64,000 nucleotides of DNA from Tepidamorphaceae bacterium (lineage in GTDB: Bacteria > Pseudomonadota > Alphaproteobacteria > Rhizobiales > JAKSCL01), in assembly GCA_028289445.1 (NCBI GenBank), contig JANQPO010000017.1, forward strand, positions 223,537 through 287,536, in the 5' to 3' direction. The first letter of the stretch is position 1; each line of letters begins with the position of its first letter. Shown here piece by piece: positions 16,708 to 25,954 of this stretch. The notes beneath the pieces were generated by a model. It searched no databases. It was not told the origin of the DNA and saw only the letters and a program-made list of their open reading frames with translations. Position numbers and translations under genes: made by a program.

Positions 16708-18084
16708 GTGAGCGCGTCCGCAACAAGCCCTGCCACCGGTGCCGCCCCGATTGCATCGCGGTCGCACGAAGCTGCGGCGCGGCCAGAACGGCTAACCGCG
16801 TGCGAAGCGGTGCAGGCGATCAAGGATGGGCACTTAACGGCCGGGGCGCTGGCTAAGGCTTGTCTCGAAAGGATCGAGCAGCGCGACCCTGAGATAGGGG
16901 CTTGGACTCATATCGATCCCGGGCTCGTCATCGACCAGGCCCGGGAGTGCGACGCGCAGGCTGAACGCGGTCCGCTGCACGGTGTGCCGGTCGGCATCAA
17001 AGACGTAATTCTCACGCAGGATATGCCCACCAGCTACAACTCGCCACATTTCGAGGGCTTCTTTCCAAAGCTCGACGCGGCGAGCGTTTCCATCCTGCGC
17101 GCCGCCGGCGCGATCATCGCCGGCAAGAGCGATACCGTCGAGTTCGCCGTCAATGGCCGCCGCGCCAAAACCCGCAATCCGCATGACACAAGTCGGACTC
17201 CGGGCGGGTCATCGAGCGGTTCAGCCGCCGCGGTTGCAGACTATCATGTTCCTCTTGCTCTCGGCACGCAGACCGGCGGATCGATCATCCGCCCGGCGTC
17301 CTATTGTGGCGTCTATGCCATGAAGCCGACATGGAACGCCGTCCCTCATGAAGGTTTCAAGGTTTGCGCGGCGAGCATGGACACGTTGGGCTGGTATGCG
17401 CGTAGCGTCGACGATCTCGAATTGCTGTGCGATGTCTTCCAACTGCATGATGACGAGCGCACATCTCTCGACACCCTCGATGGTGTGTCGATCGCCGTCT
17501 GCCGCACGCCGGTGTGGGACCAGGCGCTCCCGGAAACCCGAGACGCCCTGGCGCGATGCATCGAGCTCTTGCGCTCGGCGGGAGCAAGGATTTCCGATCT
17601 GGATCTCGCTGAGCCGTTCGATCAGTTGACCGCGGCCCACAAGACGATCATGCAAAGTGAGATGCGCAGCGCCTTTCTCGCCGAGCAGTTGCGGTTTGGC
17701 GACGGTCTTTATCCGGAACTGCGGCAGATCCTGCGCAACGACGCGGGGCTCACACGGGCAGCTCAGCTGGAGGCCTACGATCTCGCCGCTCAATGCCGGA
17801 TGCGCTTTGATGAACTGGCATCGCGCTTCGTTGCCGTTCTCACGCCAAGCGCGGCCGGTATCGCTCCGCGGGGGTTGGATGATACTGGTGCCGCAACGTT
17901 CAATCGGATTTGGACGCTGCTTCATACGCCTTGCATCAATCTGCCCGGCTTTGTCGGCCCGAACCACTTGCCGGTCGGCCTGACGCTGACCGGGCCACGC
18001 TTTTCGGATCGCCGCCTTGTGGCCGTCGCCAGGCTGATGGCTGACCTGATGCCGCGACACGGGGCGGCGCAGGGGGCGTCATGA
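16708..18084 (+). CDS. Amidase-signature family hydrolase (copy A)
   Basis: About 458 residues from the GTG at 16708. The Ser-cisSer-Lys triad is intact: Lys in GVPVGIKDVI, the cis-Ser in TPGGSSSGSAAAV, and the nucleophile Ser in LGTQTGGSIIRPA. An upstream in-frame ATG at 16600 lies inside the previous gene and encodes no conserved sequence. Unlike the two later amidases in this window it has no small AtzG-like partner in front. It is the last gene before the 443-bp gap that precedes the ABC transporter and probably completes the molybdoenzyme operon, hydrolysing a linear amide made upstream in the pathway. Confidence 0.88.
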   Translation: MSASATSPATGAAPIASRSHEAAARPERLTACEAVQAIKDGHLTAGALAKACLERIEQRDPEIGAWTHIDPGLVIDQARECDAQAERGPLHGVPVGIKDVILTQDMPTSYNSPHFEGFFPKLDAASVSILRAAGAIIAGKSDTVEFAVNGRRAKTRNPHDTSRTPGGSSSGSAAAVADYHVPLALGTQTGGSIIRPASYCGVYAMKPTWNAVPHEGFKVCAASMDTLGWYARSVDDLELLCDVFQLHDDERTSLDTLDGVSIAVCRTPVWDQALPETRDALARCIELLRSAGARISDLDLAEPFDQLTAAHKTIMQSEMRSAFLAEQLRFGDGLYPELRQILRNDAGLTRAAQLEAYDLAAQCRMRFDELASRFVAVLTPSAAGIAPRGLDDTGAATFNRIWTLLHTPCINLPGFVGPNHLPVGLTLTGPRFSDRRLVAVARLMADLMPRHGAAQGAS

Positions 18085-18154
18085 TCGAAGGGTGTCGTGG
18101 ATGGTGCGGTTCGCGTGACCAACGACTTTGGTGTTCGCGACTGCGACCGGAGCA

Positions 18155-18171
18155 TTTTTGCCAGACAGAAA
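18155..18171. promoter_or_regulatory. Palindromic operator-like site 3 (GntR-type)
   Basis: TTTTTGCCAGACAGAAA, two mismatches from the perfect palindrome at 18306; centre 18163. Its right arm (GACAGAA) is identical to that of site 1 at 6198. Confidence 0.5.
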
Positions 18172-18305
18172 TACCATTGAAACGAAACACCCAATGCGTT
18201 GGGTCGGTTGGAGATCTATCGGATTTCTAAGTTTTTGGCTCAAATGTGCATTCCATCCCGAGTTTCACCGCCAGCGGACTTGACGATGTCAGTGTTTAGT
18301 GAGAT

Positions 18306-18322
18306 TTTTTGTCTGACAAAAA
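18306..18322. promoter_or_regulatory. Palindromic operator-like site 4, perfect 17-bp dyad
   Basis: TTTTTGTCTGACAAAAA, a perfect inverted repeat around a single central base (18314), about 205 bp upstream of the ABC substrate-binding protein gene. It is the best copy of the motif shared with 6198, 6348 and 18155. A symmetric site with TTGTC half-sites is typical for a FadR-type GntR dimer. Confidence 0.65.
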
Positions 18323-18527
18323 TTGCACTGACAAATGGCCGTTGGCGATGCCGAGCGGAGTTCTTGTCGAAGGCAAAGTTTTGGCGGGCTGCATTTCGAT
18401 CGGCGCTGAAGTTTGACGGACGACGTGCACACGGCCGGCTTGCCAACCCCTCAGACTCCCCTCAATGGCGGAGTTTGATGGCGCGTAGAAACTTAGATGG
18501 GAAACGATCCTGAACGGAGGCGAAGCA

Positions 18528-20156
18528 ATGACCAAACCGAGTTTCCAATTGAACCGTAGGGCGGTGATCAAAGGCATGTCGGCGGGCGCAGCCATGCCGT
18601 TTGTCCTATCGCCGTCGAGCCGTGCGCTTGGTAGCGGCGCGAAACATGGCGGTACTCTCACCACCGTGGCCTGGCCGGGCACGACCTTCATGAACTCGGC
18701 GATCACGACCTCAGGGCCCGAGGCATTTCTGTCGCCCAAGATGTTCGACGGCCTGCTCGGCTACGACTTTGGAATGCAGGGCAAACCCGCACTGGCGACG
18801 AGCTGGAACATATCCGAAGATGGATTGCGCGTGACCTTCAACCTGCGACCCAATGTCAAATGGCATGACGGTCAGCCGTTCACCGCGCGTGACGTGGCAT
18901 TCACGTTCATGGAGGTCATCAAGGTGCACCATGGGCGCGGGCGCACGCTGTTCGCAGACCTACTTGACGTTGAGACACCCGATGATCTGACGGCGGTTTT
19001 TGTTCTGAAGCGGCCGGCACCGGCGATGATGAAGGCGCTTGACGGGCGTGAATCGCCGATCCTGCCAAGCCATCTCTATGCGGGCACGGACATCATGGAA
19101 AACCCGCATAACATTGATCCGGTCGGCACCGGCGCGTTCAAGTTTGTCAGCCATGAACGCGGCGTCAGCGTCGTCATGGAGAGGAATCCGGATTATTGGG
19201 ATGGCGACCGGCCTTATCTCGACCGGATCATCGTGCAGTACATCTCCGATGCCTCGACGCGCACCGCCATGCTGGAAGCGGGGCAGGCCGACGTCGTTTT
19301 CCTCAATTTCCTGCCGGCGCTCGACATGCTGCGTATCGCCGAGAAGTCCGAATTCGAGATCGACCTGAAAGGCTACGAAACGTCGGTCAGCCAGCAACAG
19401 ATGGACTTTAACCTCGAACGGCCAGTCCTCCAGGACGTGCGGGTGCGTCAAGCGATCGCCCACGCCATCGATCGGGCCTGGATCGTCAAGAACGTGTGGC
19501 ACGGCTTTGGCGAACCCGGCGCGACGCCGCTGCACCACGAGCAGGTATCATTTTACAATACCGATGGTGTTCCGGGCTATGAATTCGATCCGAGCAAGTC
19601 GGAGGCTCTGCTCGACGAGGCTGGGCACAAGCGAGGTGCCAATGGCGTGCGTTTCGAATTGACGATCGATCCAACACCCTATGGCAACGAGTCGGTGATC
19701 GCAGCCGAGTACATGCGCGAGCAGATGCGGCAGATCGGGATCGATCTGAAAATCCGCACGCAGGACTTCGCGGTGTTCATCAAGCGGGTGTGGTCCGATC
19801 GCGATTTCGATCTGGCTCTTTATACGGCCGCGATGGGGGCCGACCCGACGATCGGCGTTCAGCGCTTCTACTGGTCTAAGAACTTCAAGCCGGGAGTGGC
19901 GTTCTCCAACGGGTCGAGCTATTCAAATCCGGAAGTCGACGCTCTGTTGGAGGCGTCCCAAGTCGAACTCGATCTGGCCACCCGCCAGCAGCAGTTTCAT
20001 GAGTTCCAGAAAATCGCAATGACGGAGCTTCCGACCCTGCCCATCGTCTCGACAACCCGTGCCACGATCGCTCATCGTAAGGTCAAGGACCACACGGTCG
20101 ATGCGCTGGGTTCGTTGGGCAACCTCGCTCATTGCTGGATAGACGAGAGTGCGTGA
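18528..20156 (+). CDS. ABC transporter substrate-binding protein, family 5 (Dpp/Opp type)
   Basis: A 542-residue periplasmic solute-binding protein. The N-terminus NRRAVIKGMSAGAAMPFVLSP carries twin arginines and a hydrophobic stretch, a probable Tat-like or Sec signal. The mature part has the family 5 signature KMFDGLLGYDFGMQGKPALA, LRPNVKWHDGQPFTARDVAFT and PVGTGAFKFVS. A good GGAGG ribosome site precedes the ATG. It is followed by two permeases and two ATPases in one overlapping run. The family carries peptides, nickel, glutathione, opines and other amides; the amidases downstream suggest an amide or peptide-like ligand. Confidence 0.93.
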   Translation: MTKPSFQLNRRAVIKGMSAGAAMPFVLSPSSRALGSGAKHGGTLTTVAWPGTTFMNSAITTSGPEAFLSPKMFDGLLGYDFGMQGKPALATSWNISEDGLRVTFNLRPNVKWHDGQPFTARDVAFTFMEVIKVHHGRGRTLFADLLDVETPDDLTAVFVLKRPAPAMMKALDGRESPILPSHLYAGTDIMENPHNIDPVGTGAFKFVSHERGVSVVMERNPDYWDGDRPYLDRIIVQYISDASTRTAMLEAGQADVVFLNFLPALDMLRIAEKSEFEIDLKGYETSVSQQQMDFNLERPVLQDVRVRQAIAHAIDRAWIVKNVWHGFGEPGATPLHHEQVSFYNTDGVPGYEFDPSKSEALLDEAGHKRGANGVRFELTIDPTPYGNESVIAAEYMREQMRQIGIDLKIRTQDFAVFIKRVWSDRDFDLALYTAAMGADPTIGVQRFYWSKNFKPGVAFSNGSSYSNPEVDALLEASQVELDLATRQQQFHEFQKIAMTELPTLPIVSTTRATIAHRKVKDHTVDALGSLGNLAHCWIDESA

Positions 20157-21193
20157 GTGATTTGAAGACAGCCGCCGCAACACCAGACCGCAATGCCGCG
20201 CCGGGCTTGCGTTTCCTCCTGGGCCCTTTGCCTCGATATGTGTTGCGGCGGCTGAGTCAGGCGTTTTTGGTGATGCTGCTGGTCGTCGTCGGCAGCTTCG
20301 TTCTGGTCAAGATGGCGCCTGGCGACATGGTTGATGTGCTCGCCGGCAATGCCGATATGACCGCCGAGCAGATGGCGGCCCTGCGCGCGCGATACGGGCT
20401 TGACCAGCCCACATGGGTTCAGTTGTTGCGGTACATGTACAGCCTCGCAACACTGGATTTCGGCTATTCGCCGTTGAATGCCGCACCGGTGCTGGACATC
20501 ATCCTCGCCCGCTGGCCAGTCACCGCATTGTTGGTGGTCTCTTCGGTGCTCATTTCGATGACCGTGGGTACGATCATGGGCGTCGTCGCGGCGCGAAACG
20601 CGGGAAATCCGGTGGATTTGTCGATCTCGCTGCTGATGCTGTTTTTCTATGCGACGCCCACGTTCATCGTCGCCATCGGGTTTATTCTCATTTTTTCGGT
20701 CTTTTTGGGGATGATGCCGATCGCCGGTTTCTCGACCGTCGGCGCTGACTATACGGGTCTGCGATATGTCTGGGACGTCATTACGCATTTGACGATGCCG
20801 GTTCTGGCGCTTTGCACCTTTTTCACCGCGATCTATGGTCGCATCGGTCGGGCGGCGATGCTCGAAGTGCTGACGCTTGACTATGTGCGTACTGCCCGCG
20901 CCAAGGGTCTTAGCGAGCGGCGTGTCATTTATGTTCATGCATTGCGCAACGCCATGCTGCCGCTCGTTACCATGGCCGGCCTTCAGGTCAGTTCGCTGGT
21001 CGGCGGGGCAGTGTTGATCGAGACCATTTTTGGCCTGCCCGGCATGGGTCGAACCGCGTTCGACGCTGTATTCGAACGTGACACCAACCTGCTGCTCGGT
21101 GTCGTCTTCGTCAGTTCGCTCAGCGTCGTCGTCGTGAATTTCGTCATCGACATGCTCTACATGGCGCTGGATCCGCGCGTGGAGCTGGCGTGA
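20153..21193 (+). CDS. ABC transporter permease (DppB-like)
   Basis: About 346 residues from the GTG at 20153, which overlaps the binding-protein stop by GTGA; an alternative start at 20132 lies inside that gene. The first membrane helix (RRLSQAFLVMLLVVVGSFVLVKM), the large periplasmic loop, further helices and the EAA loop (EVLTLDYVRTARAKGLSERRV) that docks the ATPase are visible. It is the first of two inner-membrane subunits. Confidence 0.93.
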   Translation: MSDLKTAAATPDRNAAPGLRFLLGPLPRYVLRRLSQAFLVMLLVVVGSFVLVKMAPGDMVDVLAGNADMTAEQMAALRARYGLDQPTWVQLLRYMYSLATLDFGYSPLNAAPVLDIILARWPVTALLVVSSVLISMTVGTIMGVVAARNAGNPVDLSISLLMLFFYATPTFIVAIGFILIFSVFLGMMPIAGFSTVGADYTGLRYVWDVITHLTMPVLALCTFFTAIYGRIGRAAMLEVLTLDYVRTARAKGLSERRVIYVHALRNAMLPLVTMAGLQVSSLVGGAVLIETIFGLPGMGRTAFDAVFERDTNLLLGVVFVSSLSVVVVNFVIDMLYMALDPRVELA

Positions 21194-22035
21194 TGTTCGG
21201 CCGCCGATTCCTGCTGTGGCGCCTTGCCAGTCATCCCAGCGGTCTGGTCGGGCTGACCTTGATCGTACTGGCTGTCGCGATGGCGGTTTTCGCCGATTGG
21301 TTCTATTCTTCCGGGCCATGGACCTTGGCCGGGCCGCCGAGACTTTGGCCGGGTCAGGATCCCGCATTTCCGCTAGGCACCGATTCACTCGGACGCGATC
21401 TGGCAGCCGGGCTCTTCCACGGTGCGCGCGTGTCCCTTGCCGTTGGCATCGCGGCGGCGGCGGTGTCGGTCGTCATTGGCACCGTCGTTGGCGGCCTGAG
21501 CGGCTACTATGGCGGCTGGCTCGACGATGTCTTGATGCGCCTGACCGATGCGATGCAGACGATTCCGTCTTTCCTGTCCGCGATCGCCATTGTTGGCATT
21601 CTGGGACCATCGCTGTCGACCATCATCTTCGCCATCGCCATCGTGTCTTGGCCGATGATCGCAAGGCTGGTCAGAGCGGAATTCTTGCGTCTGCGCACTT
21701 ACGATTTCGTGCAGTCCTGCAAGATCATCGGCATGTCCGATATGCGCATCATTTTCGGCCAGATCCTGCCAAACTGCATGGCGCCGATCATCGTCGCCTC
21801 CTCGGTGCTCGTCGCGACCGCCATCATCGTGGAGGCTAGTCTGTCCTTTTTGGGGTTGGGCGATCCGAACGTGATGAGCTGGGGTACGATCCTGGGCAAT
21901 GGCCGGGCTGCCCTGCGTACGGCTTGGTACATGACCGCCATCCCGGCCGTGGCGCTGGTGTCGACCGTGCTAGCGCTCAATCTGGTCGGCGACGCGCTCA
22001 ATGATGTGCTCAATCCGCGGCTGAAGGAGCGCTGA
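21190..22035 (+). CDS. ABC transporter permease (DppC-like)
   Basis: A 281-residue second permease. It has the DppC-type N-terminal helix (GLVGLTLIVLAVAMAVFADW), the HPLGTDSLGRD-like motif written here as FPLGTDSLGRDLAAGLF, and an EAA loop (RAEFLRLRTYDFVQSCKIIGM). It overlaps DppB by ATGA and its stop shares one base with the ATG of the first ATPase, whose ribosome site AAGGAG lies in this gene's last codons. Confidence 0.94.
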   Translation: MMFGRRFLLWRLASHPSGLVGLTLIVLAVAMAVFADWFYSSGPWTLAGPPRLWPGQDPAFPLGTDSLGRDLAAGLFHGARVSLAVGIAAAAVSVVIGTVVGGLSGYYGGWLDDVLMRLTDAMQTIPSFLSAIAIVGILGPSLSTIIFAIAIVSWPMIARLVRAEFLRLRTYDFVQSCKIIGMSDMRIIFGQILPNCMAPIIVASSVLVATAIIVEASLSFLGLGDPNVMSWGTILGNGRAALRTAWYMTAIPAVALVSTVLALNLVGDALNDVLNPRLKER

Positions 22036-23024
22036 TGATCGGTCTTGCGACGGATGCTCCGCTGCTCAAGGTGAGCGATCTTGCCATTGAATATGGGAAG
22101 GGCGTGTCGCTGATGGAACAGGTCGGTTTTTCCGTGCAACGCGGCGAGACTGTCGGCCTGGTCGGCGAATCGGGTTGCGGTAAGTCGCTGACCGCGCTTG
22201 CCGTGATGGGCCTGATGGCCCAAAACCTGCGTATCAGCCAGGGCGAGATCGAGCTTGACGGCGTCGATTTGGTGCAGATGCCCGACGTTGATCTGCGCAA
22301 GCTGCGCGGTGAGCGCATGGCGATGGTCTTTCAAGAACCGATGACCGCGCTCAACCCGGTGATGACTGTTGGCGCACAGGTCGTCGAGGTTTTGAGGGAG
22401 CATCGCCGCATGACCCGGGCCGAGGCCGCCCGCAGGGCCGTGGAACTTTTGGAGCTGGTGCGGATTCCCGACGCGGCCGCCCGCTTCAGCGACTATCCGC
22501 ACCGGCTTTCTGGCGGTATGCGCCAGCGCGTGGTCATCGCCATCGCCATCGCCTGCAATCCTGCGTTGCTGATCGCCGACGAACCGACGACCGCACTGGA
22601 CGTCACCGTGCAGGCGCAGATCCTGCAATTACTGAAGCGGCTCCAACGAGACGCCAATCTCGGCCTGTTGTTCATCACCCACGATCTGGGCGTGGTGCGT
22701 CAAATAGCCGACCGGATCGTCGTCATGTATGCCGGCTCGGTGGTGGAGGAGGGACCGGTGGATGCGGTACTCGACAATCCCCGTCATCCCTATACGACCG
22801 GACTGCTCGCCGCTCGGCCTCATGGCAGCTTCATCGAAGGCGGGCATCGGTTGGCTGACATAAAGGGAACGGTGCCGGCGCCGCACGCGCGGCCTACGGG
22901 GTGTCCGTTCGAGCCGCGCTGCGTCAATGCACAACCCGACTGCCGACAAAGCCCGCCGCCGCGCACGGCATTCAGCGGTGATAGGGCGTTGCGGTGTTAC
23001 CACCCATCAGGCAGCTTGAACTGA
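22035..23024 (+). CDS. ABC transporter ATP-binding protein (DppD-like)
   Basis: A 329-residue ATPase. Walker A is GESGCGKS (about 48-55), the signature LSGGMRQR, Walker [13 protein letters not shown], and the C-terminal oligopeptide-transporter extension contains [15 protein letters not shown] with the family's conserved cysteines. Pairs with the next ATPase on the two permeases. Confidence 0.95.
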   Translation: MIGLATDAPLLKVSDLAIEYGKGVSLMEQVGFSVQRGETVGLVGESGCGKSLTALAVMGLMAQNLRISQGEIELDGVDLVQMPDVDLRKLRGERMAMVFQEPMTALNPVMTVGAQVVEVLREHRRMTRAEAARRAVELLELVRIPDAAARFSDYPHRLSGGMRQRVVIAIAIACNPALLIADEPTTALDVTVQAQILQLLKRLQRDANLGLLFITHDLGVVRQIADRIVVMYAGSVVEEGPVDAVLDNPRHPYTTGLLAARPHGSFIEGGHRLADIKGTVPAPHARPTGCPFEPRCVNAQPDCRQSPPPRTAFSGDRALRCYHPSGSLN

Positions 23025-23028
23025 TCCG

Positions 23029-24051
23029 ATGAGCCGCGTCGTCGAGATAACTGACCTCAAGGTCTATCACCGCACGCCGCATGGACCCTTGCGCGCGGTG
23101 GATGGAGTTACCTTGCATGTCGACAGCGGTGAGACGCTGGGTCTCGTGGGTGAATCAGGCTGCGGGAAGTCGACGCTTGCACGCTGCATCGTGGGTATCA
23201 ACCGTCCCAGCCAAGGCACAATCGCGCTTGGCGGGCAGGGTCTGGGCTCCGGCCGGGCGGACCGGCTGTCAAGGGCGCGGGCCGTGCAAATGGTGTTTCA
23301 GGATCCAAGCGGTTCGCTCAATCCCCGGCTGAGGGTCGGACGGATCATTGCGGAACCACTGATTGTCCATCGCCTCGGCTCAACCGCGCAACGACAGGTC
23401 CGCGTCGAGGACATCGCCGCGCAGGTCGGGCTGACGTCCCACCACCTGGATCGCTTCCCGCACGAACTGTCAGGCGGGCAGCGGCAAAGGGTGAGCATCG
23501 CGCGAGCCTTGGCGCTGGAACCGGGGCTGCTCGTCTGCGACGAAGCCGTATCGGCCCTTGACGTATCGGTTCAGGCGCAGGTGCTCAATCTGCTTCTTGA
23601 CGTGCAAGACCGCCTCAAGGTCGCGTTGCTGTTCATTTCACACGATCTTTCGGTGGTGCGCTATGTCGCTCATCGCATTGCGGTGATGTATCTGGGCCGC
23701 ATCGTGGAAGTCGGGCCGGCCGACGCGGTTTGGAAGCGACGCGCCCATCCGTATACGCGCGCGCTTACCAATGCCATTCCCGACGAGCAGGTGCGGCGCG
23801 ACAACATCGAGCTTCTGGAAGGCGATGTGCCGAGCCCGATCAACCCGCCGTCGGGCTGCCCGTTTAGAACGCGATGCCCGTTCGCGCGGGCCAGATGTGC
23901 GGAGGAGGTGCCGCAATTGCGGGATCGCGGCGGCGGGTTGTCGGTCGCGTGTCATTTCGCCGAGGAAATCGAGCAGGGCAGGACGGCCGAGGCGACCGAC
24001 TGGCCAGCGGCGGTGGGGGCTTCGCCCAACGCTTCGCTGACGAGCGCCTGA
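23029..24051 (+). CDS. ABC transporter ATP-binding protein (DppF-like)
   Basis: A 340-residue ATPase, four bases after the DppD-like gene. Walker [10 protein letters not shown], signature LSGGQRQRVS, Walker B LLVCDEAVSALD, and the C-terminal GCPFRTRCPFARARC block are present. It completes a five-component importer and is followed immediately by the first AtzG/AtzE-like amidase pair, so import and hydrolysis are probably on one transcript. Confidence 0.95.
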   Translation: MSRVVEITDLKVYHRTPHGPLRAVDGVTLHVDSGETLGLVGESGCGKSTLARCIVGINRPSQGTIALGGQGLGSGRADRLSRARAVQMVFQDPSGSLNPRLRVGRIIAEPLIVHRLGSTAQRQVRVEDIAAQVGLTSHHLDRFPHELSGGQRQRVSIARALALEPGLLVCDEAVSALDVSVQAQVLNLLLDVQDRLKVALLFISHDLSVVRYVAHRIAVMYLGRIVEVGPADAVWKRRAHPYTRALTNAIPDEQVRRDNIELLEGDVPSPINPPSGCPFRTRCPFARARCAEEVPQLRDRGGGLSVACHFAEEIEQGRTAEATDWPAAVGASPNASLTSA

Positions 24052-24074
24052 CGGTGGGCGACAGCGGACCGGCA

Positions 24075-24296
24075 ATGGATCGTCAGGCGATCGTCGATTT
24101 CATTCGTGAGTGGCATGGCATCACCCCGCCGGATCCCGTGGCGCTCGCTTTCGCGGAAGACATCGCCAGGATCATCGCCGCGTTCGAAGCTCTCGAACCG
24201 GCGCCATTCGAGGGCGAACCGACCGACTTCCTCGACGTTCTTGAGGCGTTCAGCGAGCGGAGGGCGGGACATGACCCGGCAGCTTCCGCCAAGTAA
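24075..24296 (+). CDS. Small AtzG-like amidase partner (copy 1)
   Basis: A 73-residue acidic protein, MDRQAIVDFIREWHGITPP at its start, containing a helix-rich VALAFAEDIARIIAAFEALEP region and ending near DFLDVLEAFSERRAG. Size, helical character and position just before an amidase match AtzG (DUF4089), the small subunit that supports the 1-carboxybiuret hydrolase AtzE and is itself GatC-like. A GTG at 24054 is in frame and would add seven residues. Its end overlaps the amidase start by 26 bp, strong evidence of a coupled two-subunit enzyme. The family assignment comes from overall pattern, not an alignment. Confidence 0.65.
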   Translation: MDRQAIVDFIREWHGITPPDPVALAFAEDIARIIAAFEALEPAPFEGEPTDFLDVLEAFSERRAGHDPAASAK

Positions 24297-25749
24297 ACGC
24301 GAAGCGACAACGCTCACCGATGCGGCCCATATGCTTGCCGCGGGCGAGATCGACGCGGTGGGTCTGGTCACCCGATGTCTGGACCGGATCGCCTGCGATG
24401 ACGGTGTGGTCAACGCCTTCATCTGGCACGATCGGGAGGCGGCACTGGCGCGCGCTGGATGGGCCGACGCGCAAAGGAGGCAAAAGACAGGGTCGCCGAC
24501 ACTGCTCGGCATCCCAATGGCTCACAAGGATATGTTCGATCTGGCGGGCCGGCCATCCACCTGCGGCGCGGCGATCCGACGCGACGAAAGACCCGCTGGT
24601 CAGGCGACGGCGGTTGGACGGCTCGAAGAAGCCGGCGCCGTCACGCTGGGTGGGCTGAATATGTCCGAATTCGCACAAGGTCCCACCGGACACAATCGCC
24701 ATTTTGGCGATTGCCGCAATCCGTGGAATCCGGCCTTTGTTAGCGGCGGCTCATCGTCCGGATCGGGCGCGGCCGTCGCTTCGGGCATGGTGTTGGCCTC
24801 GCTGGGCTCCGACACTGGCGGTTCGATCCGCATTCCGGCATCGTGCTGCGGGGTGACCGGTCTCAAACCCACTTATGGCCGGGTCAGCCGGTTTGGCGCG
24901 ATGCCGCTTTCCTTTTCAATGGACTGCATCGGACCGTTGGCACGCAGCGCGCGAGATTGCGCCGTGGTGATGACGGCGATCGCCGGTCATGATCCGCGCG
25001 ACAGGACGAGTAGCGCCGAGCCGGTGGACGACTACGTTGCCGCGCTTGACGGCGCAACTGCGGGCGATTTGTCGGACTGCCGCATTGGCGTGCCGCGTAA
25101 CGCTTTTTTCGATGACGTCGATGCACCTGTCATGGACGGGTTCGAACGCGCGATGGATGTTTTCTCGGACCGCGGCGCGCAACTGCAGTTGATCGACCTG
25201 CCCGTGATGGATGCAGTCGCGGCCTATTCGGCGGTCGTCAGCCGGGTCGAGCTGGCGAGCTTTCATAAGCCCTGGATGCGCGGTCGGCCCGGTGACTACG
25301 GGACGAGCGTCAGCGCGCGCATGTATCCCGCTTATGCGATCCCTGGGGTTCACTACGTCGAGGCACTGCGCCGTCGCGGCGCGGTGCTGCGAGCCTTCGC
25401 CAGCGACGTATTCGGCAAGGTGGATCTGATAGCCTCTCCCACGATAGCCAAGATGGTTCCAACGCGCGCGCAAACCGATGTCGAAAGCGGGCAGCCCGGC
25501 GTGGTGGCCAAGTTTCTGTCGCTGTCCACCAACACGCGGCTGTTCAGCTATTTGGGCCTGCCGGCGATCAGTGTCCCGTGCGGGTTCGACACCAACGGCC
25601 TGCCGATTGGCCTGCAACTCGCGGGGCGGCCGTTTGCCGAATCCCGTTTGCTGCGGGCAGCCCACGCCTATCAAACCGATACCGATTGGCACCGCATGGC
25701 GCCGTCATTGCGTCGGCTTGAAAAGGAAGAGACACAAAGTGGACAGTGA
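24271..25749 (+). CDS. Amidase-signature family hydrolase, AtzE-like (copy B)
   Basis: A 492-residue amidase with a full triad: Lys in GIPMAHKDMFDLAG, cis-Ser in VSGGSSSGSGAAVASG, nucleophile in GSDTGGSIRIPASCCG. The ATG at 24271 has AGGGCGGGAC just upstream and agrees with family length; the longer reading frame from 24106 overlaps the AtzG-like gene and has no conserved sequence. AtzE and related enzymes (GatA branch) hydrolyse carboxybiuret or other small amides. Placed right behind the ABC importer and fused by overlap to its small partner, it probably acts on the imported compound. Confidence 0.9.
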   Translation: MTRQLPPSKREATTLTDAAHMLAAGEIDAVGLVTRCLDRIACDDGVVNAFIWHDREAALARAGWADAQRRQKTGSPTLLGIPMAHKDMFDLAGRPSTCGAAIRRDERPAGQATAVGRLEEAGAVTLGGLNMSEFAQGPTGHNRHFGDCRNPWNPAFVSGGSSSGSGAAVASGMVLASLGSDTGGSIRIPASCCGVTGLKPTYGRVSRFGAMPLSFSMDCIGPLARSARDCAVVMTAIAGHDPRDRTSSAEPVDDYVAALDGATAGDLSDCRIGVPRNAFFDDVDAPVMDGFERAMDVFSDRGAQLQLIDLPVMDAVAAYSAVVSRVELASFHKPWMRGRPGDYGTSVSARMYPAYAIPGVHYVEALRRRGAVLRAFASDVFGKVDLIASPTIAKMVPTRAQTDVESGQPGVVAKFLSLSTNTRLFSYLGLPAISVPCGFDTNGLPIGLQLAGRPFAESRLLRAAHAYQTDTDWHRMAPSLRRLEKEETQSGQ

Positions 25750-25954
25750 ACACAAACGTGTCTTCGTGGCTGGATTTCGGCGGGCGGGGCTGGCTCTACC
25801 GAGGGAGCGTCTCGACCTGATGGTGCAGGCGTATGCGGACTATCGCGCGCTTGCTGGGTGTCTTGACGTGCCCCTGGGCTACGACGATGAGCCGGCTGGA
25901 CTGTATCGACCGGTTGATGAGCGCGACGTTGACGAGGATCGCCAGGATGGCTGA
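25739..25954 (+). CDS. Small AtzG-like amidase partner (copy 2)
   Basis: A 71-residue protein from the GTG at 25739, which has AAGGAAGAG 9 bp upstream. It contains VFVAGFRRAGLALPRERLDL followed by MVQAYADYRALAGCLDVPLG, two predicted helices like the first copy, and an acidic tail. It overlaps the preceding amidase by 11 bp and the following one by 8 bp. The arrangement repeats the small-large module found at 24075, so it is interpreted as a second AtzG-like subunit. Confidence 0.62.
   Translation: MDSEHKRVFVAGFRRAGLALPRERLDLMVQAYADYRALAGCLDVPLGYDDEPAGLYRPVDERDVDEDRQDG

Larger units (their letters stand above)
18085..18527 (+). other. 443-bp intergenic regulatory region before the ABC operon
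   Basis: No credible gene. It contains two copies of the TTTTTGTC-N-GACAAAAA palindrome (18155 and 18306), about 150 bp apart, the same spacing as the two copies upstream of the acyl-CoA operon. AT-rich flanks around 18290-18330 would suit a promoter. GGAGG lies just before the binding-protein start. Confidence 0.6.
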
